Position numbers and translations under genes: made by a program. A stretch of 64,000 nt of DNA, taken from assembly GCA_964019335.1 (NCBI GenBank), contig OZ025738.1:124001-188000 (forward strand), written 5' to 3'. The stretch comes from Diplonema japonicum (lineage: Eukaryota > Euglenozoa > Diplonemea > Diplonemida > Diplonemidae). The notes under the pieces are model-generated. The model made no database searches. It was not told the origin of the DNA and saw nothing but the letters and a program-made list of their open reading frames with translations. Of this stretch, positions 48,719 through 58,855 are shown one piece after another (position 1 is the stretch's first letter; each line of letters begins with the position of its first letter).

Positions 48719-48834
48719 AATTTTACCTAATAAAATAGCTCATTACGCTGCCATCAACTAGTTTTTAGTCTCGACAATAATATTGTTAAAACAAAAACAA
48801 AAAAAAATAAAAACAAAAAGATTCTGAAGAGATT

Positions 48835-49986
48835 CTAAGTATTTTGTATTCTTACCCCCGCTGGCGCCTGAGCCCTCAAGAGCCAGCTTAAAGTAACACT
48901 GCCCCCTCTGAAAACGATGGTTTTTAGTTTTCCGCATCTCGACAAGAGACCATCACCAATGGAGGAAAGATTGGTCATCGAGCTCAAGTCGAGGGTTTCT
49001 AGTTTGCTGCACCCTAACAAGAACTCATGACCAATGGAGGAAAGATTGGTCATGGAGCTCAAATCGATGGTTTCCAGCTTTTCACACCCAGACAAGAAGA
49101 GAGAACTAATTGAAAAAAGATTTGCCATCGAACTCAAGTCGATGGCTTCTAGGTTGTAGCAGTCGGACAAGAAGCAAGAACCTATGGAATTAAGATTAGT
49201 CATCGAACTTAAGTCGATGGTCCGTAGCCTCTCGCACTCCGACAAGAAGCAAGAACCTATGGAATTAAGATTGGTCATCAAACTCAGGTCGATAGATACG
49301 AGCTCGCCGCACCCAAACAAGAAGTGAGAACCAATGGAAGAGAGATTGACCATCCCACTTAAATTGATAGTTACTAGACTGCTGCACCCTGACAAGAAGG
49401 CCACGCCAATGGCAGACAGATTGGTCATCGCATTCAAGTTGACGTTTCCCATCTTATCGCACCCTCTTAAAAAGTCATCACCAATGGTAGAAACATTGGG
49501 GAGGATGAGATCAACAGACGTCAAGCTGTAGCAATTCTGAAGAAACCTATCGTCTATACTTGTAACACAGCCTGTGGAGTCGGTGACAACGAGGAACCGA
49601 AGTCCAGAAGGGAAGTCCTTCTTGCACATTTCGACAGCTGGCGAGTCCCCTACCTCCACCACCAGAACCAGCTCAGGGTCAGCTGACACAAGACCCTCAA
49701 GCTCAGAAAAAACCACTTCTGAGGTCTTAAGCTCCTCCAGACGAACGGTTCTCATCTTCTTCGCCTCCACATGGACCACGGAGCCCTCCACGAGCCCAAC
49801 TTCCTGAAGCTCTTCACCGCCGTTCCTGTCAAGGACCTCACCCTCCCAAACCAGTTTGAACTTGCCTTCGAGTAAACCAGCAGCACACGCTGCCTTCTTG
49901 TACAGGCTCCCCACCGCCTCCTTCCCCGACACTTCCACATCGTGAACCCCGCCTCCCGTCTTCACGAACACTGTCATATCGTTCAT
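48835..49986 (-). CDS. Ubl-LRR protein (BspA-type), 383 aa
   Basis: It starts at the ATG at 49986 (MNDMTVFVKTGGGVHDVEV). Residues 1-78 resemble ubiquitin (KLVWEGEVLDRNGGEELQEV, GLVEGSVVHVEAKK). After a linker come about ten BspA-type LRRs of 23 residues that are unusually uniform (MTNLSSIGS.FL.GC..L.TIDLSS). Unlike the gene at 7583 there is no membrane anchor. The near-identical repeats at DNA level suggest recent internal duplication. The pseudogene at 12060-12491 is its closest relative here. Confidence 0.85.
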   Translation of the reverse strand: MNDMTVFVKTGGGVHDVEVSGKEAVGSLYKKAACAAGLLEGKFKLVWEGEVLDRNGGEELQEVGLVEGSVVHVEAKKMRTVRLEELKTSEVVFSELEGLVSADPELVLVVEVGDSPAVEMCKKDFPSGLRFLVVTDSTGCVTSIDDRFLQNCYSLTSVDLILPNVSTIGDDFLRGCDKMGNVNLNAMTNLSAIGVAFLSGCSSLVTINLSGMVNLSSIGSHFLFGCGELVSIDLSLMTNLNSIGSCFLSECERLRTIDLSSMTNLNSIGSCFLSDCYNLEAIDLSSMANLFSISSLFLSGCEKLETIDLSSMTNLSSIGHEFLLGCSKLETLDLSSMTNLSSIGDGLLSRCGKLKTIVFRGGSVTLSWLLRAQAPAGVRIQNT

Positions 49987-50059
49987 TTTTTTCTTTTTTT
50001 CTGGTTATGTGTTTCTGTTTTTTTTTGTTTGTTCTGTTTTCTCCCAAGCCCTATCTTGT

Positions 50060-50230
50060 TAAGCAAATAGGATCGCTTTTCGGGCTTTTGTTTCTTTTTC
50101 TCTTGGTGGCGGAATGAAACCTAAAAATCAAAAGAAAAATAAAAGTAGGAATAGAAATAAGAAAAATAAAAATAAAAATGGGGCTTTGATTGCAACACTA
50201 AGTGGCGTTAAGCGTGCAACGAAGCACGAA
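50060..50230. repeat. Dispersed repeat shared with 61430-61690
   Basis: TAGGATCGCTTTTCGGG, TGGCGGAATGAAACCTAAAA and AGTGGCGTTAAGCGTGCAAC occur in the same order near 61430-61690. Both copies lie downstream of ankyrin genes of the ITEGKADVN type, so they probably belong to a duplicated gene 3' flank. Confidence 0.6.
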
Positions 50231-50434
50231 CTATCTACTTGATTACAGGGTGTTATGTCCACCACATAAAAACTCTATCTACTTCATTACAGGGTGTTGT
50301 TCATTCGCCGGACACTCTTTCTTTCCTTTTTATTCACAACACAAGAAAAAGGTAAAGGGAAAACAACTATCCATATCAAATAATCAATTTCTTTTGGCTA
50401 CTGCGGGCGCCGGACCTTAGTATCCATTTTTTCA

Positions 50435-50850
50435 TTTCTTTTCACGTTATCGGGTGGGGAAAGTTCATTGAGGGCTTGCTTTTCTTTCTTTTTTTCCTTT
50501 TATTTTTCTTCTTTTTTTATAATCACGTTATAGGGGTGGGAAAAAGTTTGTTCAGGGGGCTTTTTATTGTATTCTTTTATTCACACTGCTGCGTCTGATT
50601 GGCCGGGGGTAGGTAGGTTCTCTGCTTCTGCGAGAAACAGGATTGTACACTCTCTTGGGGATCAGGGATGGGATCTTGGGATTCTGATTAAATATCATAA
50701 GTGCCTCAGCCACCTTCTGATTGGCATGCTACTTCGGCAGGTTAGTTGGTTGTTGTAGAGTTGCTGCGGAGGGGGCAGGTCCCCAGTGTCTTCAAGTTAT
50801 TAGATTGCTTTTCGTGGGTTCTCCACAAGGATGTGTCTCAGCGTCTGATA
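50435..50850 (-). mobile_element. nLTR-5 remnants (two truncated copies)
   Basis: CACGTTATAGGGGTGGG at 50523-50540 and CACGTTATCGGGTGGGG at 50443-50460 are two copies of the family 3' end. 50720-50850 matches 6985-7115 (the zinc-finger C-terminus), with frameshifts. Confidence 0.6.
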
Positions 50851-51000
50851 GGTCGGCTGCTGTGGTAGGGGGTAGGTCCTCTGCTCGCCGAGAAACAGGA
50901 TCGTTACAGGAACGTTACCCGGACACTCTTTCTTTCTTTTTTTCACGAACACAAGAAAAAGCAGGAAAACATCTATATCCCCGTACGGGGTGAAAAGGTG

Positions 51001-52736
51001 CTACAACTCACATTTCATTCTACGTTGATATTGTACTGCTTCGAGCGCCATCTTCACATCATCATTATGATCAGCCTTTCCTTCAGTGATGAGGATATTT
51101 AATGCATCAGCGTGTCCACTAAGAGCTGCCACGATACACGGGGTAACACCGTTGCTTTCCCTCCGTGATGATGATGCGTAATAAGTCGGCGCGTCCATTC
51201 TTAGCCGCCATGAAACACGGGGTAATACTGTCGTTGTTGGCCTTGTTCACATCTGCCTTTCCCTCCGTGATGAGGATACGTAATGCATCAGCGTGTCCAT
51301 TGTGAGCCGCCACGAAACACGGGGTAATACTGTCGTCGTCGGCCTCGTTCACATCTGCCTTTCCTTCCGTGATGAGTATACGTAATGCGTCAGCATGTCC
51401 ATTCTTAGCCGCCATGAAACACGGGGTAGCACCTTTGTTGTTGGCCTTGTTCACATCTGCCTTTCCTTCCGTGATGAGGATACGTAATGCGTCAGCGTGT
51501 CCATTTTGAGCCGCCATGAAACAAGGGGTAATACTGTTGTTGTTGGCCTTGTTCGCATCTGCCTTTCCCTCCGTGATAAGGATACGTAATGCATCAGCGT
51601 GTCCATAATGAGCCGCCAAGAAACACGGGGTAGCACCGATCCTGTTGGCCCTGTTCACGTTTGTCTTTCCCTCCGTGATGAGGATACGTAATGCATCAGC
51701 GTGTCCATTCTTAGCCGCCATGATACACGGGGTATTACCTTTGTAGCTGAACTTGTTCACATCTGTTTTTCCTTCAGTGATGAGGATGTGCAATGCGCCA
51801 GCGTGCCCATTCTGAGCCGCAATGAAACACGGGGTAGCACCGGTCGTTTTTGCCTTGTTCACATCTGCCGTTCCCTCCGTGATGAGGATACGTAATGAGT
51901 CAGCGTGTCCATTATGAGCCGCCACGAAACACGGGGTAATACTGTTGTTGTTCGACTTATTCACATCTGCCTTTCCCTCCGTGATGAGGAGTACGTAATG
52001 AGTCAGCGTGTCCATTCTGAGCCGCTATGAAACACGGGGTAGCACCTTTGTTGTTGACCTTGTTCACATCTGCCTTTCCTTCCGTGATGAGGATACGAAT
52101 GAGTCAGCATGTCCATTCTGAGCCGCCATGTGACACGGGGTAAAACCATTGTTGTCGGCCTTGTTCACATCAGGTTTTCCTTCCTTGATGAGGAAGCGTA
52201 ATGAGTCGATGTGGCCTTCTTGAGCCGCTTTTGAACACGGGGGTAGCACCGTCATTCGTGGTGTGGTTCACATCAACCTTTCCTTCCGTGATGAGGGTGT
52301 GCAATGCGTCCACGCAGTCGCGTTCAGCGGCGACAGAGCACGCAGTGCCGCCAGAGGCATCCACCGTATCCGCCGCCAGCCTCCCAGAGAGGAGGATATC
52401 CCACAGAAGGTCAGCCCGATTCCTTGCGGCCGCCGCATGAAGCACTGTCCACCCTTTACGTGGTCCCTCTTCCTCGTTCGCTCCCCAGAACATGTCGCCG
52501 AGTACCTGCACCACCTTGTCGAACACAGCCAGCTTGCAAGAACACGCAAGAAGCCCGACACCTGCTGTGTGAAGATACTTTGGTACCCCAGCAAGGTCCG
52601 CTCCCTTGCTCAGCAGAACTACCGCACTCTTCTCGTGGCTCCTGTCCTTGTTCATCCGCAACACTGCTGAGAGCGAAGCGTTCAGAGCCTCAGAGTGAGC
52701 TATAGGTGACAGGTTGGCACAGCACAGCGACACCAC
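51001..52736 (-). pseudogene. Ankyrin part of an ART-ankyrin gene, frameshifted
   Basis: Frame 52736-52170 begins with a helical region (LSPIAHSEALNASLSAVLRM), followed by GWTVLHAAAARNRADLLWDI and CVDALHTLITEGKVDVNHTT. After frameshifts near 52220, 52040 and 51150 the 34-residue ankyrin units continue (LRILITEGKADVNKANN type), with about nine intact units at 52015-51119. The units are of the same type as in the GTPase-ankyrin gene, so this is a paralogue with a different N-terminal domain. Either a pseudogene or a gene with assembly errors. Confidence 0.65.
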
Positions 52737-53727
52737 TGCTCGTTGTGCTCCAACTCTGCCGCCTCCTGAAGAACCGTCTTGCCGACTTCCACAACAGGCA
52801 TTGCCGTGCTGAGCGGGTAGTCTACAAACCTTCCTTCACGTGTCACCGGATGGAGTTCAAAGCTTTTGTTTATCGTGAGCTTCGTCTTGATCGTATCGAG
52901 GAGCTTCGCGTTGCGGACACGCTCCACCTGTGTCATGACGTCTCCAAGCCTGCCCCAGTGATAGAAGTCGATTTCCTGCAGCTCCACCACAACCACGCGA
53001 CGCATGCTTGTGTCGAGAGCCACCTCCAGCAGACGCATCACACCGATGTCAGGGCGACCCACCACCCGGAACTGGGTGTTCGCTGCGATCAGAACCTCCT
53101 TCTCCTCGGGGAAGCGGCTGAACCGGGCGATCCTCCGCCCAGTCTTAACCCGAAGAATGAGGATCGTCCCCCGAACCTCTTCGTCCCGACCGCACCCACC
53201 CGTCGTCCCAAGGAAGTCCCTCACCACCTCAGGGTCCTCACTTGCACTCGTGGGGTGCGGCATCGTCACCACTGCCCCCACAGAGTACAGCGACTCACTC
53301 ACCCGGAAGTCGATTGCACGGAACACGGTCCCCTCGTACTTCGGCTGCGACATCATTGCTCGGTGCAGGGAATAGGCGAAGTCCTTCATCGGCTCGTAGC
53401 GCCCCTGCTCCTGCTCCCCGTGGAACGCCAGGTCACGCATCGCCGCGTTCACCCCGTAGCACAAGGGGCTCTCCAGAGTGTACAGCCGAAGGTACGGCTC
53501 CGACTCCCCTCCACCTGCTGCACCGCCCACTTCGCAGCAAACTTCACATCACTCCTCGCAGTCATCGCACTCCCCATCGCAGCCTCCACCGTCGCCAGTA
53601 TCGGCCTTGCACACGACGCACCTTTGAAGAACTCGCTCCACCCTCGGTCCACCTCGATCTCGCCGACCCCGTCGCTGTACCGGCTCACTACTCCCTCGTT
53701 CGCTGCCACCACCCTTCCTCCAGCCAC
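52700..53727 (-). pseudogene. Arginine-type mono-ADP-ribosyltransferase domain (frameshifted)
   Basis: The N-terminal part (53727 to about 53520: VSRYSDGVGEIEVDRGWSEF, ...DVKFAAKWAVQQVEG) shifts frame into SEPYLRLYTLESPLCYGVNA. The R-S-ExE catalytic triad of eukaryotic-type ARTs is visible: Arg in GTVFRAIDF, Ser in PHPTSASEDP and Glu-x-Glu in FPEEKEVLI. ARTs of this clan transfer ADP-ribose from NAD to Arg. The domain is cytosolic, without a signal peptide, and the next frame leads into the ankyrin repeats, so ART and ankyrin were one protein. The frameshift at 52700-52736 separates them. Confidence 0.7.
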
Positions 53728-53765
53728 CTTTTTTATTTATTATTTTACTTTTCTACTTTTTCTTT

Positions 53766-54035
53766 TTATTCCTTGAACGCTTTCGCCGCTTTCAGAAGCT
53801 CTTCACGCGCCTCCGACATCAGTGATAACACGCAGTCCCCCACACCGCGCTTCAGGAACTCCTGCATCACAGCAATCACGCTGTGGCACAGTGCGTCGTG
53901 CCACTTCCCCATCGCCGTGTCCAGCTCCACCTCGATGGTGGTGGTTGCTGTACCCCCCACGCTGCTCGCCAACTGCCCACGCAGCTGCACCACCGCTTCC
54001 CACGCTATTTTCACAGCTCCCTCTCCCACTGTCAT
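53766..54035 (-). CDS. Small helical protein or first exon of the ART-ankyrin gene, 89 aa
   Basis: ATG at 54035; helix-rich (AVKIAWEAVVQLRGQLASS, LSLMSEAREELLKAAKAFKE). It ends at TAA, after which about 40 bases of AT-rich sequence bounded by AAGG on both sides lead into the ART frame at 53727, where no ATG is found. The arrangement would fit a short non-canonical intron, but no GT-AG borders are seen, so this is inference. Otherwise it is an independent small ORF of unknown function. Confidence 0.45.
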   Translation of the reverse strand: MTVGEGAVKIAWEAVVQLRGQLASSVGGTATTTIEVELDTAMGKWHDALCHSVIAVMQEFLKRGVGDCVLSLMSEAREELLKAAKAFKE

Positions 54036-54063
54036 GGTTTCTTCTTCTTTTCTTTGTTGATAA

Positions 54064-54196
54064 TTGCAGGTAGCTGAAATGATTTTAAGTTAGAATAGAG
54101 AAGCGGAGAAATAGATAAAAAGGGGTGGAAAAGAATAAATACTGCATACGAAAACAGAGAGTCGAATATAAAGGGAAAAAGGTGACTGACATCCTT
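54064..54196 (-). mobile_element. nLTR-4 tail-only copy
   Basis: 133 bases nearly identical to 4698-4831 (TGCAGGTAGCTGAAATG... to ...GGTGACTGACATCC). 5'-truncated. Confidence 0.75.
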
Positions 54197-54598
54197 CTGT
54201 GTGGATGTATGTTGTGAACATGTGAACAAACAAACTTTTTTTTTTTTAAATCTAACTCGTAAATGAGTCGCATTGTTGCTCTTGGGACGCTTCTAAGACC
54301 TGTGCCCTCACACGTATGTAAGGGTTCCCCTGCTGCTTCGTTTCCCACAGGCTTTTGTGGCTATTGTCTCCTATTTTTGCTTATTGAATCCCCGAGGCAC
54401 CACCCCAGGGTCTTCTTTTTTTTTTTGTTTTTTTTTTTTTTTTTCCAACAGAAGGGGGTAGGGGGGGGAGTAAATCAATCTTGTTCCCTCTTTTCCTTTT
54501 ACACTGTACTGGGTGGTGTGGTTCTTCTACCTGACCTTTCGGCTGCCTTGATCGGCTTTGCCATGACACTGCGGCCGGCGGATTTTGTTCGTGTTCTT

Positions 54599-55500
54599 TT
54601 CTTTTTGTGCTCTATTTGGACGCGATCTCTTCTTTTTTGTGTTCCAACTCTATGGTGCTCTCTAAAAACCTTACTGTGCTCTTCGGCTCCGTTAGCAGCG
54701 CATACTCGAGGGTTTTCTCTTGGAAGTGGTCTTCCCTTTCTTTTGCTGTCGCCGGGCATTCTAGCAGTAAATGCTCCAGCATCTTCTTTGCCCTCTTATC
54801 GCAGCGGGTACAATCTCGCGTTCTGTTTCCGTCTTCTCGATCTTTTATGATGGGGTGGTGTCCTGTCTTCAGACGGTTGATGGTGACCTCCTCCCTTCTG
54901 TCCAGTCCTACCATCCTCTTTGGAGCGTCCTTTCCTTGCGTTATCTTGTGGTAGACTGACTCTTTGCACATCTCGCTCTTCCATTTTGCGAATTCCTCTT
55001 TTGCCAAGCACCGCAGGTAATTCTTCGCTGCTGCTGAGCTCTTGCGTGTACTCCTGCTTGGTGCCTTCTCGTGCGAGGGTATCCGCTGTCTCGTTTCCCT
55101 CCACCCCGCAGTGGCTGGGTATGTAGCAGCAGGTTATGCGGTTCCCTCTCTTCAGCAGCTCGTGCAGGTGGTTCAGACCCTGTTCGTAATGCTTTCTGGT
55201 TGTCGTGCTGGCCCCTGCTTCAATTTCTGCAGACAAGACATCGAGTCTGTCAGGATGTTGATCTGCACATTGTTCTTTCCGGTCTTTAACAGCTGGATGA
55301 GTGCTTCCTCCATCGCCGTGAGTTCTGCTTGGAAGCTATCGCATGAGCTGCACACCCCTTTGCTGATTTTTATCTGTTCGCCTTCCATTTGTATGTTCAC
55401 GCCTGCACCCCCGTCCCCCTTCTCCACGGATCCGTCCGTGTACACGGTTATCGGGGGTGTGAAATGCTTACTGAGGATATCTTCGTTTTTTTTCTCGGGG
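54599..55500 (-). pseudogene. Non-LTR retrotransposon RNase H and zinc finger, frameshifted (nLTR-6)
   Basis: Frame 55445: VYTDGSVEKGDGGAGVNI, CDSFQAELTAMEEALIQLL and INILTDSMSCLQKL (RNase H Asp-Glu-Asp residues). Frame 55236: CYIPSHCGVEGNETADTLAR (the final RNase H block, with HxG and the last Asp). Frame 55007: TGHHPIIKDREDGNRTRDCT and CDKRAKKMLEHLLLECP, the C-terminal CCHC finger. This is the C-terminus of an I/ingi-like element with RNase H; two frameshifts and loss of EN and RT make it dead. nLTR-1 lacks an RNase H domain, so this is a distinct lineage. Confidence 0.8.
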
Positions 55501-56439
55501 GGAGGGGGGCTTTCTTATGTAGATGAGCGAAGGGGAAGCTGAACGGGTGTCAGGAAACGATGCAACACTCTTTACTTTTACAGGTTGCTTGCCTCACAGG
55601 AGGGCCGCGGAACTTTGCTGGTTGCTCCTCCTGTTGTGCTGGTTGCTCAGGGCACTCCTGTACCCCTAGTCTGAGGAATTCCACAACATCTTCTCTGTGT
55701 TCCACTGCCTGAAAGAAAACAGCTGCCGACGGTGGTGACATTGCGAAGGGGGCTCAGATCAATTGTTTTCAACAACTCGCAGTTGAGGAGAAACCCATGG
55801 CCAACCGACTGAATGTCCCACAAAGGACCCACATCCACAGTTGTTGGGACGGTGCATTCTGAGAGGAAATAGTCGACCCGAGATGTACGAGTAAAGGTGT
55901 TGTGCAGGGGGCTCAGATCGATAGATTTTAAAGAAGCACAACGAGACATGAAACAACTGTGGTTCATCCAGGTCACATTCTGCAAGGGGCTCAGATCGAC
56001 AGAAGCCAACGACTTGAGGCCACTGAGAAAAGAGGAGCCGACGGTGGTGACCTTGCGAAGGGGGCTCAGATCAACAGTCTTCAGAGAGGCCCCCAATAGA
56101 GGTTGTCGCACCGTTGCCCAGGACCTTGAGGTGCCGAAGCTTCGAGGGAAGCTTGCTTGTGAGCCTGTCATCAAGACAGTCCAGACCAGTGACATCCACA
56201 GCAAGAGGAAGCTCTTGATCCTCCTCAAGAAGCCTTGCAATCTCCATTTTTCGACTCGAGAGCTCCACATGACTGACATCAAGTGTTTTATTATGAATAC
56301 CGCACAAGAGAAGCTCGCTCCCCTGCCCCATCCCAAGCTGCTGGATCTCCTGCTCCTCCCCACCACCGCCAGATGTCCCATCATTATCCACAACACCTTC
56401 GAAGTGCAAGGAACATCCCCTCCTCTAAAGCAGAAGCCT

Positions 56440-58446
56440 TTGGTAAACGTTCTTCTTCTTTCAATCGATTGTTATATGTACTTATAAAATATAAAATATA
56501 GCGCGCATTCGACGACACTGATCAAGCGACTGGCACCTTCCGAAGAAGGGCCTCCCACGTCCGCCGGGTTGAGCAGAGGATGCCCCGGGGCGGCCGTTCC
56601 AGTCTGATCATGTCGCACTATATATATGTTCTCATCTCCAAGGAGAAAAGAGGTTTTTTGCCCTCGTAGCTCGCCGGGCCAGCTCTCTTACTTGCGTAAG
56701 GTCTTCGTGGTTCTTGGGGGGTGGCGCTGTCCCACATTATGCCACTGCAGCGTGGTGAAGAACAGCCAGTTAGTGGCCACGAAGTAGTGATCCTTCAAGG
56801 CTCTCATATCTCCGTGCCGCGTGAACTGCTGCCGTCTCTCGACGTCCCCCTTCGCCTTCCAGCCTTCCGAGTCATACCTGGCCATGATCCACGTCTTGTC
56901 AAAGTCCAGGATGAGGGCGAACCGGACAAACTTCATGTGAATCCCGAGTTCCTTCGCGGTTTTAGGCTCTTCGCCGAGCACGTGTTTGCAGACCCGTATC
57001 ATGGCTTCTGGCGTCCACTCCCCTTCCGCTTCGACGATCCCGGCCGTCGCCAGTTTCGTGTGGGAGAGCTTATCTTCCAGACCCGCTCGATGTTCTTCAG
57101 CCAGGGCGTGAACGGCGGCCTTGCCCGACCGTCGGTTCGCCCTGAGGAGGTCCAAGCGGTCTTTCTTCTTTGCGGGCTCCGCTTGTCCGTCGCACAACTG
57201 CCCGCGCTTCGCGCTCTTGGACCGCCATTTGACGAGCAGAGGTGGCGCTGGTGCACGATCTGTGCTGGTCCTTACCAGCTTGGTGTCGTGGCCAAGGTAC
57301 ACGTCCGGGCATGCGCCTCCCTTTCGCTTCTTCTTGTGGTGGCTTGCGAGGGGCGGGGCGGGGCTGGGGCTGAGTGTGGGGCCAGGGCTTCGTCGCCGTC
57401 GTGGGTAGTGAGGCATGCCAGTTCCAGCTCCTCCGTCCGTGGCGCAGGTTCCTCCGTTTCCGATGGCGGGGTCGAGGTCGGGGCAGAGACTTTGTCGCCG
57501 TCGTCGCCAGTCAGGTCTATGACCACCCTTTCATTTCCTTGTGCCTCCTGTGGTGTAGGCTCTGTTTTTATCGATGTCGGGGTCGAGATTGGGGCAGAGG
57601 CCACGTCGTCGTCGCCGGTCAGGTCTATGACCACCTTCAAATTTCTCTGTGCCTCATCGGTCCCCCGTGGGGCAGGTCTCGCTGATTGAGGATGGGGGTC
57701 GTCGTCTGTTTGCGTCGACTCTGTGGGTGGTGGCTCCAGCATGTACATGTCCCCCTGTGGGGGAGGAGGAGGTTCCGTCGCAGCAGTCAAATCCGCGGGT
57801 GGCTCCAGCATGTACATGTCTCTGCTGTGCTGTGTCAGCTCCGGCATGTACAGGTCGTCTGTAGCCGACAGACCGGCCAGGGGTGAGAATCGTTCTGGGG
57901 TGCGAGGGAAACACGCGGTCGTTGCGCTGTGTGCGCGTCCCGGTTGTGATCCGGGGCTTGACGTGCGACCTCTCGTGATGCCCCCACGACCTCGTTGGTG
58001 CCCCGGGACATCGGTCCACAGCAGACTCTGATGGACAGTCGTCGTTGTCCGCGTAAAAGAAGAAGAAGCAGAAAAAGAAGGAGGAGAAGTAGAAGTGCCC
58101 CGTCCTGACGCAGTCCTGCTACTGCTTTGCATCTGTCGTTGCGACATCGTCGTCAGAGCTAATTGCACCCAGGGCTCCGCTGTCGTCAAGAGGGGTGGTG
58201 GGGCGACCGCCTCCGTTGAGGGCTCGGGTTGCACCCATGTCGTCGATCCATGCTGCCCCAGAGGTTCAGACAGGTCCATCTGCACGGGGACTGGGTCTGT
58301 AACGGGGAGGGCATCAGCTTCGGGTAACGGGTCCGAGGCGAGGACCGGGTCAGACGCGGGGACCGGGTCTCTGGTGGAGGCTGCGCCTGATGTAGGAACC
58401 GGGTCTGCGGAGGGGATCGGACTAGAAGCGTGGACCGGGCCTGTGG
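56440..58446 (-). mobile_element. 2.0-kb nLTR-4 insertion with 19-bp target-site duplication
   Basis: TCCTCTAAAGCAGAAGCCT occurs at 56421-56439 and at 58447-58465, bracketing exactly the sequence foreign to the LRR gene. The 3' end (…CGTTTACCAA on the minus strand) and the 3' UTR match 24395-24677. The element is 5'-truncated within its ORF. Confidence 0.9.
56688..58446 (-). pseudogene. nLTR-4 ORF with duplicated VIDLTGDD motifs, frameshifted
   Basis: The first frame (58446-57272) is open from the truncation point: DPVP-rich repeats, then Ser/Thr/Pro-rich sequence, three DMYMLEPP-like or DLYMPEL elements, and two VVIDLTGDD motifs (57611-57634 and 57503-57526) of SUMO-interaction type. A frameshift near 57300-57400 leads into the frame ending at 56688 (KWRSKSAKRGQLCDGQ, VRFALILDFDKTWIMARYDS, ending PPRTTKTLRK), which aligns loosely with the C-terminal part of the ORF at 5207-6634. 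Confidence 0.6.
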
Positions 58447-58855
58447 TCCTCTAAAGCAGAAGCCTCTGCCGCCTTCCTGTACAGGTCCTTCACCCTGTCA
58501 AACCCAGACAGCTCCACCTCGTGCACCACATCCTCGTCGGCAGTCCTGATCAACACTGCGAGGCTCATGTTTTTGTGTTTTCTATTCCTTTCTTTTCAGC
58601 TTTGAATATCGTTGTAGTAAATATGTCGTAAGTCCCCAGTCCTCAGAAAGTAAAGAAAGGCAACTGATATTGCAAGTGGGAATCAGTTTTTGTCTGTTTT
58701 AAAACGAGAATCACAGAGTTGCTCTGCGGGTAACAGTGGCCTGCAATATTGATATTCCTTCGGCTACTTCCTTCTTGTGTTTGGTAGTGGTGAACGATGT
58801 TTAGGGGTATCATCTACCACTTAAAAAGGTGAGCCGAGGGAGAGGGAACAAGGGT

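Larger units (their letters stand above)
46067..48790 (-). mobile_element. Decayed tyrosine-recombinase retroelement (VIPER/Ngaro/DIRS-like)
   Basis: Minus-strand order: Gag-like region (48697-47674), tyrosine recombinase (47646-46849), then RT remnant plus RNase H (46856-46229). This gag - YR - RT/RH order is that described for trypanosomatid VIPER elements. The coding part lies between two copies of a 21-bp direct repeat (46085-46105 and 48698-48718, containing GTTTGTGCGCACGAGCGG). The outer flanks, AACTAGTTTGGCGC on the left and AATAGCTCATTACGCTGCC...TTGTTAAAACA on the right, match the halves of the solo repeats at 17197 and 18738. Most of the RT is deleted. Confidence 0.65.
55647..58568 (-). 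pseudogene. Ubl-LRR pseudogene split by a retroelement
   Basis: The N-terminus at 58568-58447 (MSLAVLIRTADEDVVHEVEL, GFDRVKDLYRKAAEASALE) matches the Ubl start of the gene at 7583-9727 (VKDLYRKAADAAAAEE). The continuation resumes at 56439 after the insertion: IQQLGMGQGSELLL, LEEDQELPLAVDVTGLDCLD and LRHLKVLGNGATTSIG, then after a frameshift near 56090 about six LRRs (LKTVDLSPLRKVTTVGSSFL). It is disrupted by the 56440-58446 insertion and by two frameshifts. It ends near 55676 with SCFLSGSGTQRRCCG. Confidence 0.85.
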
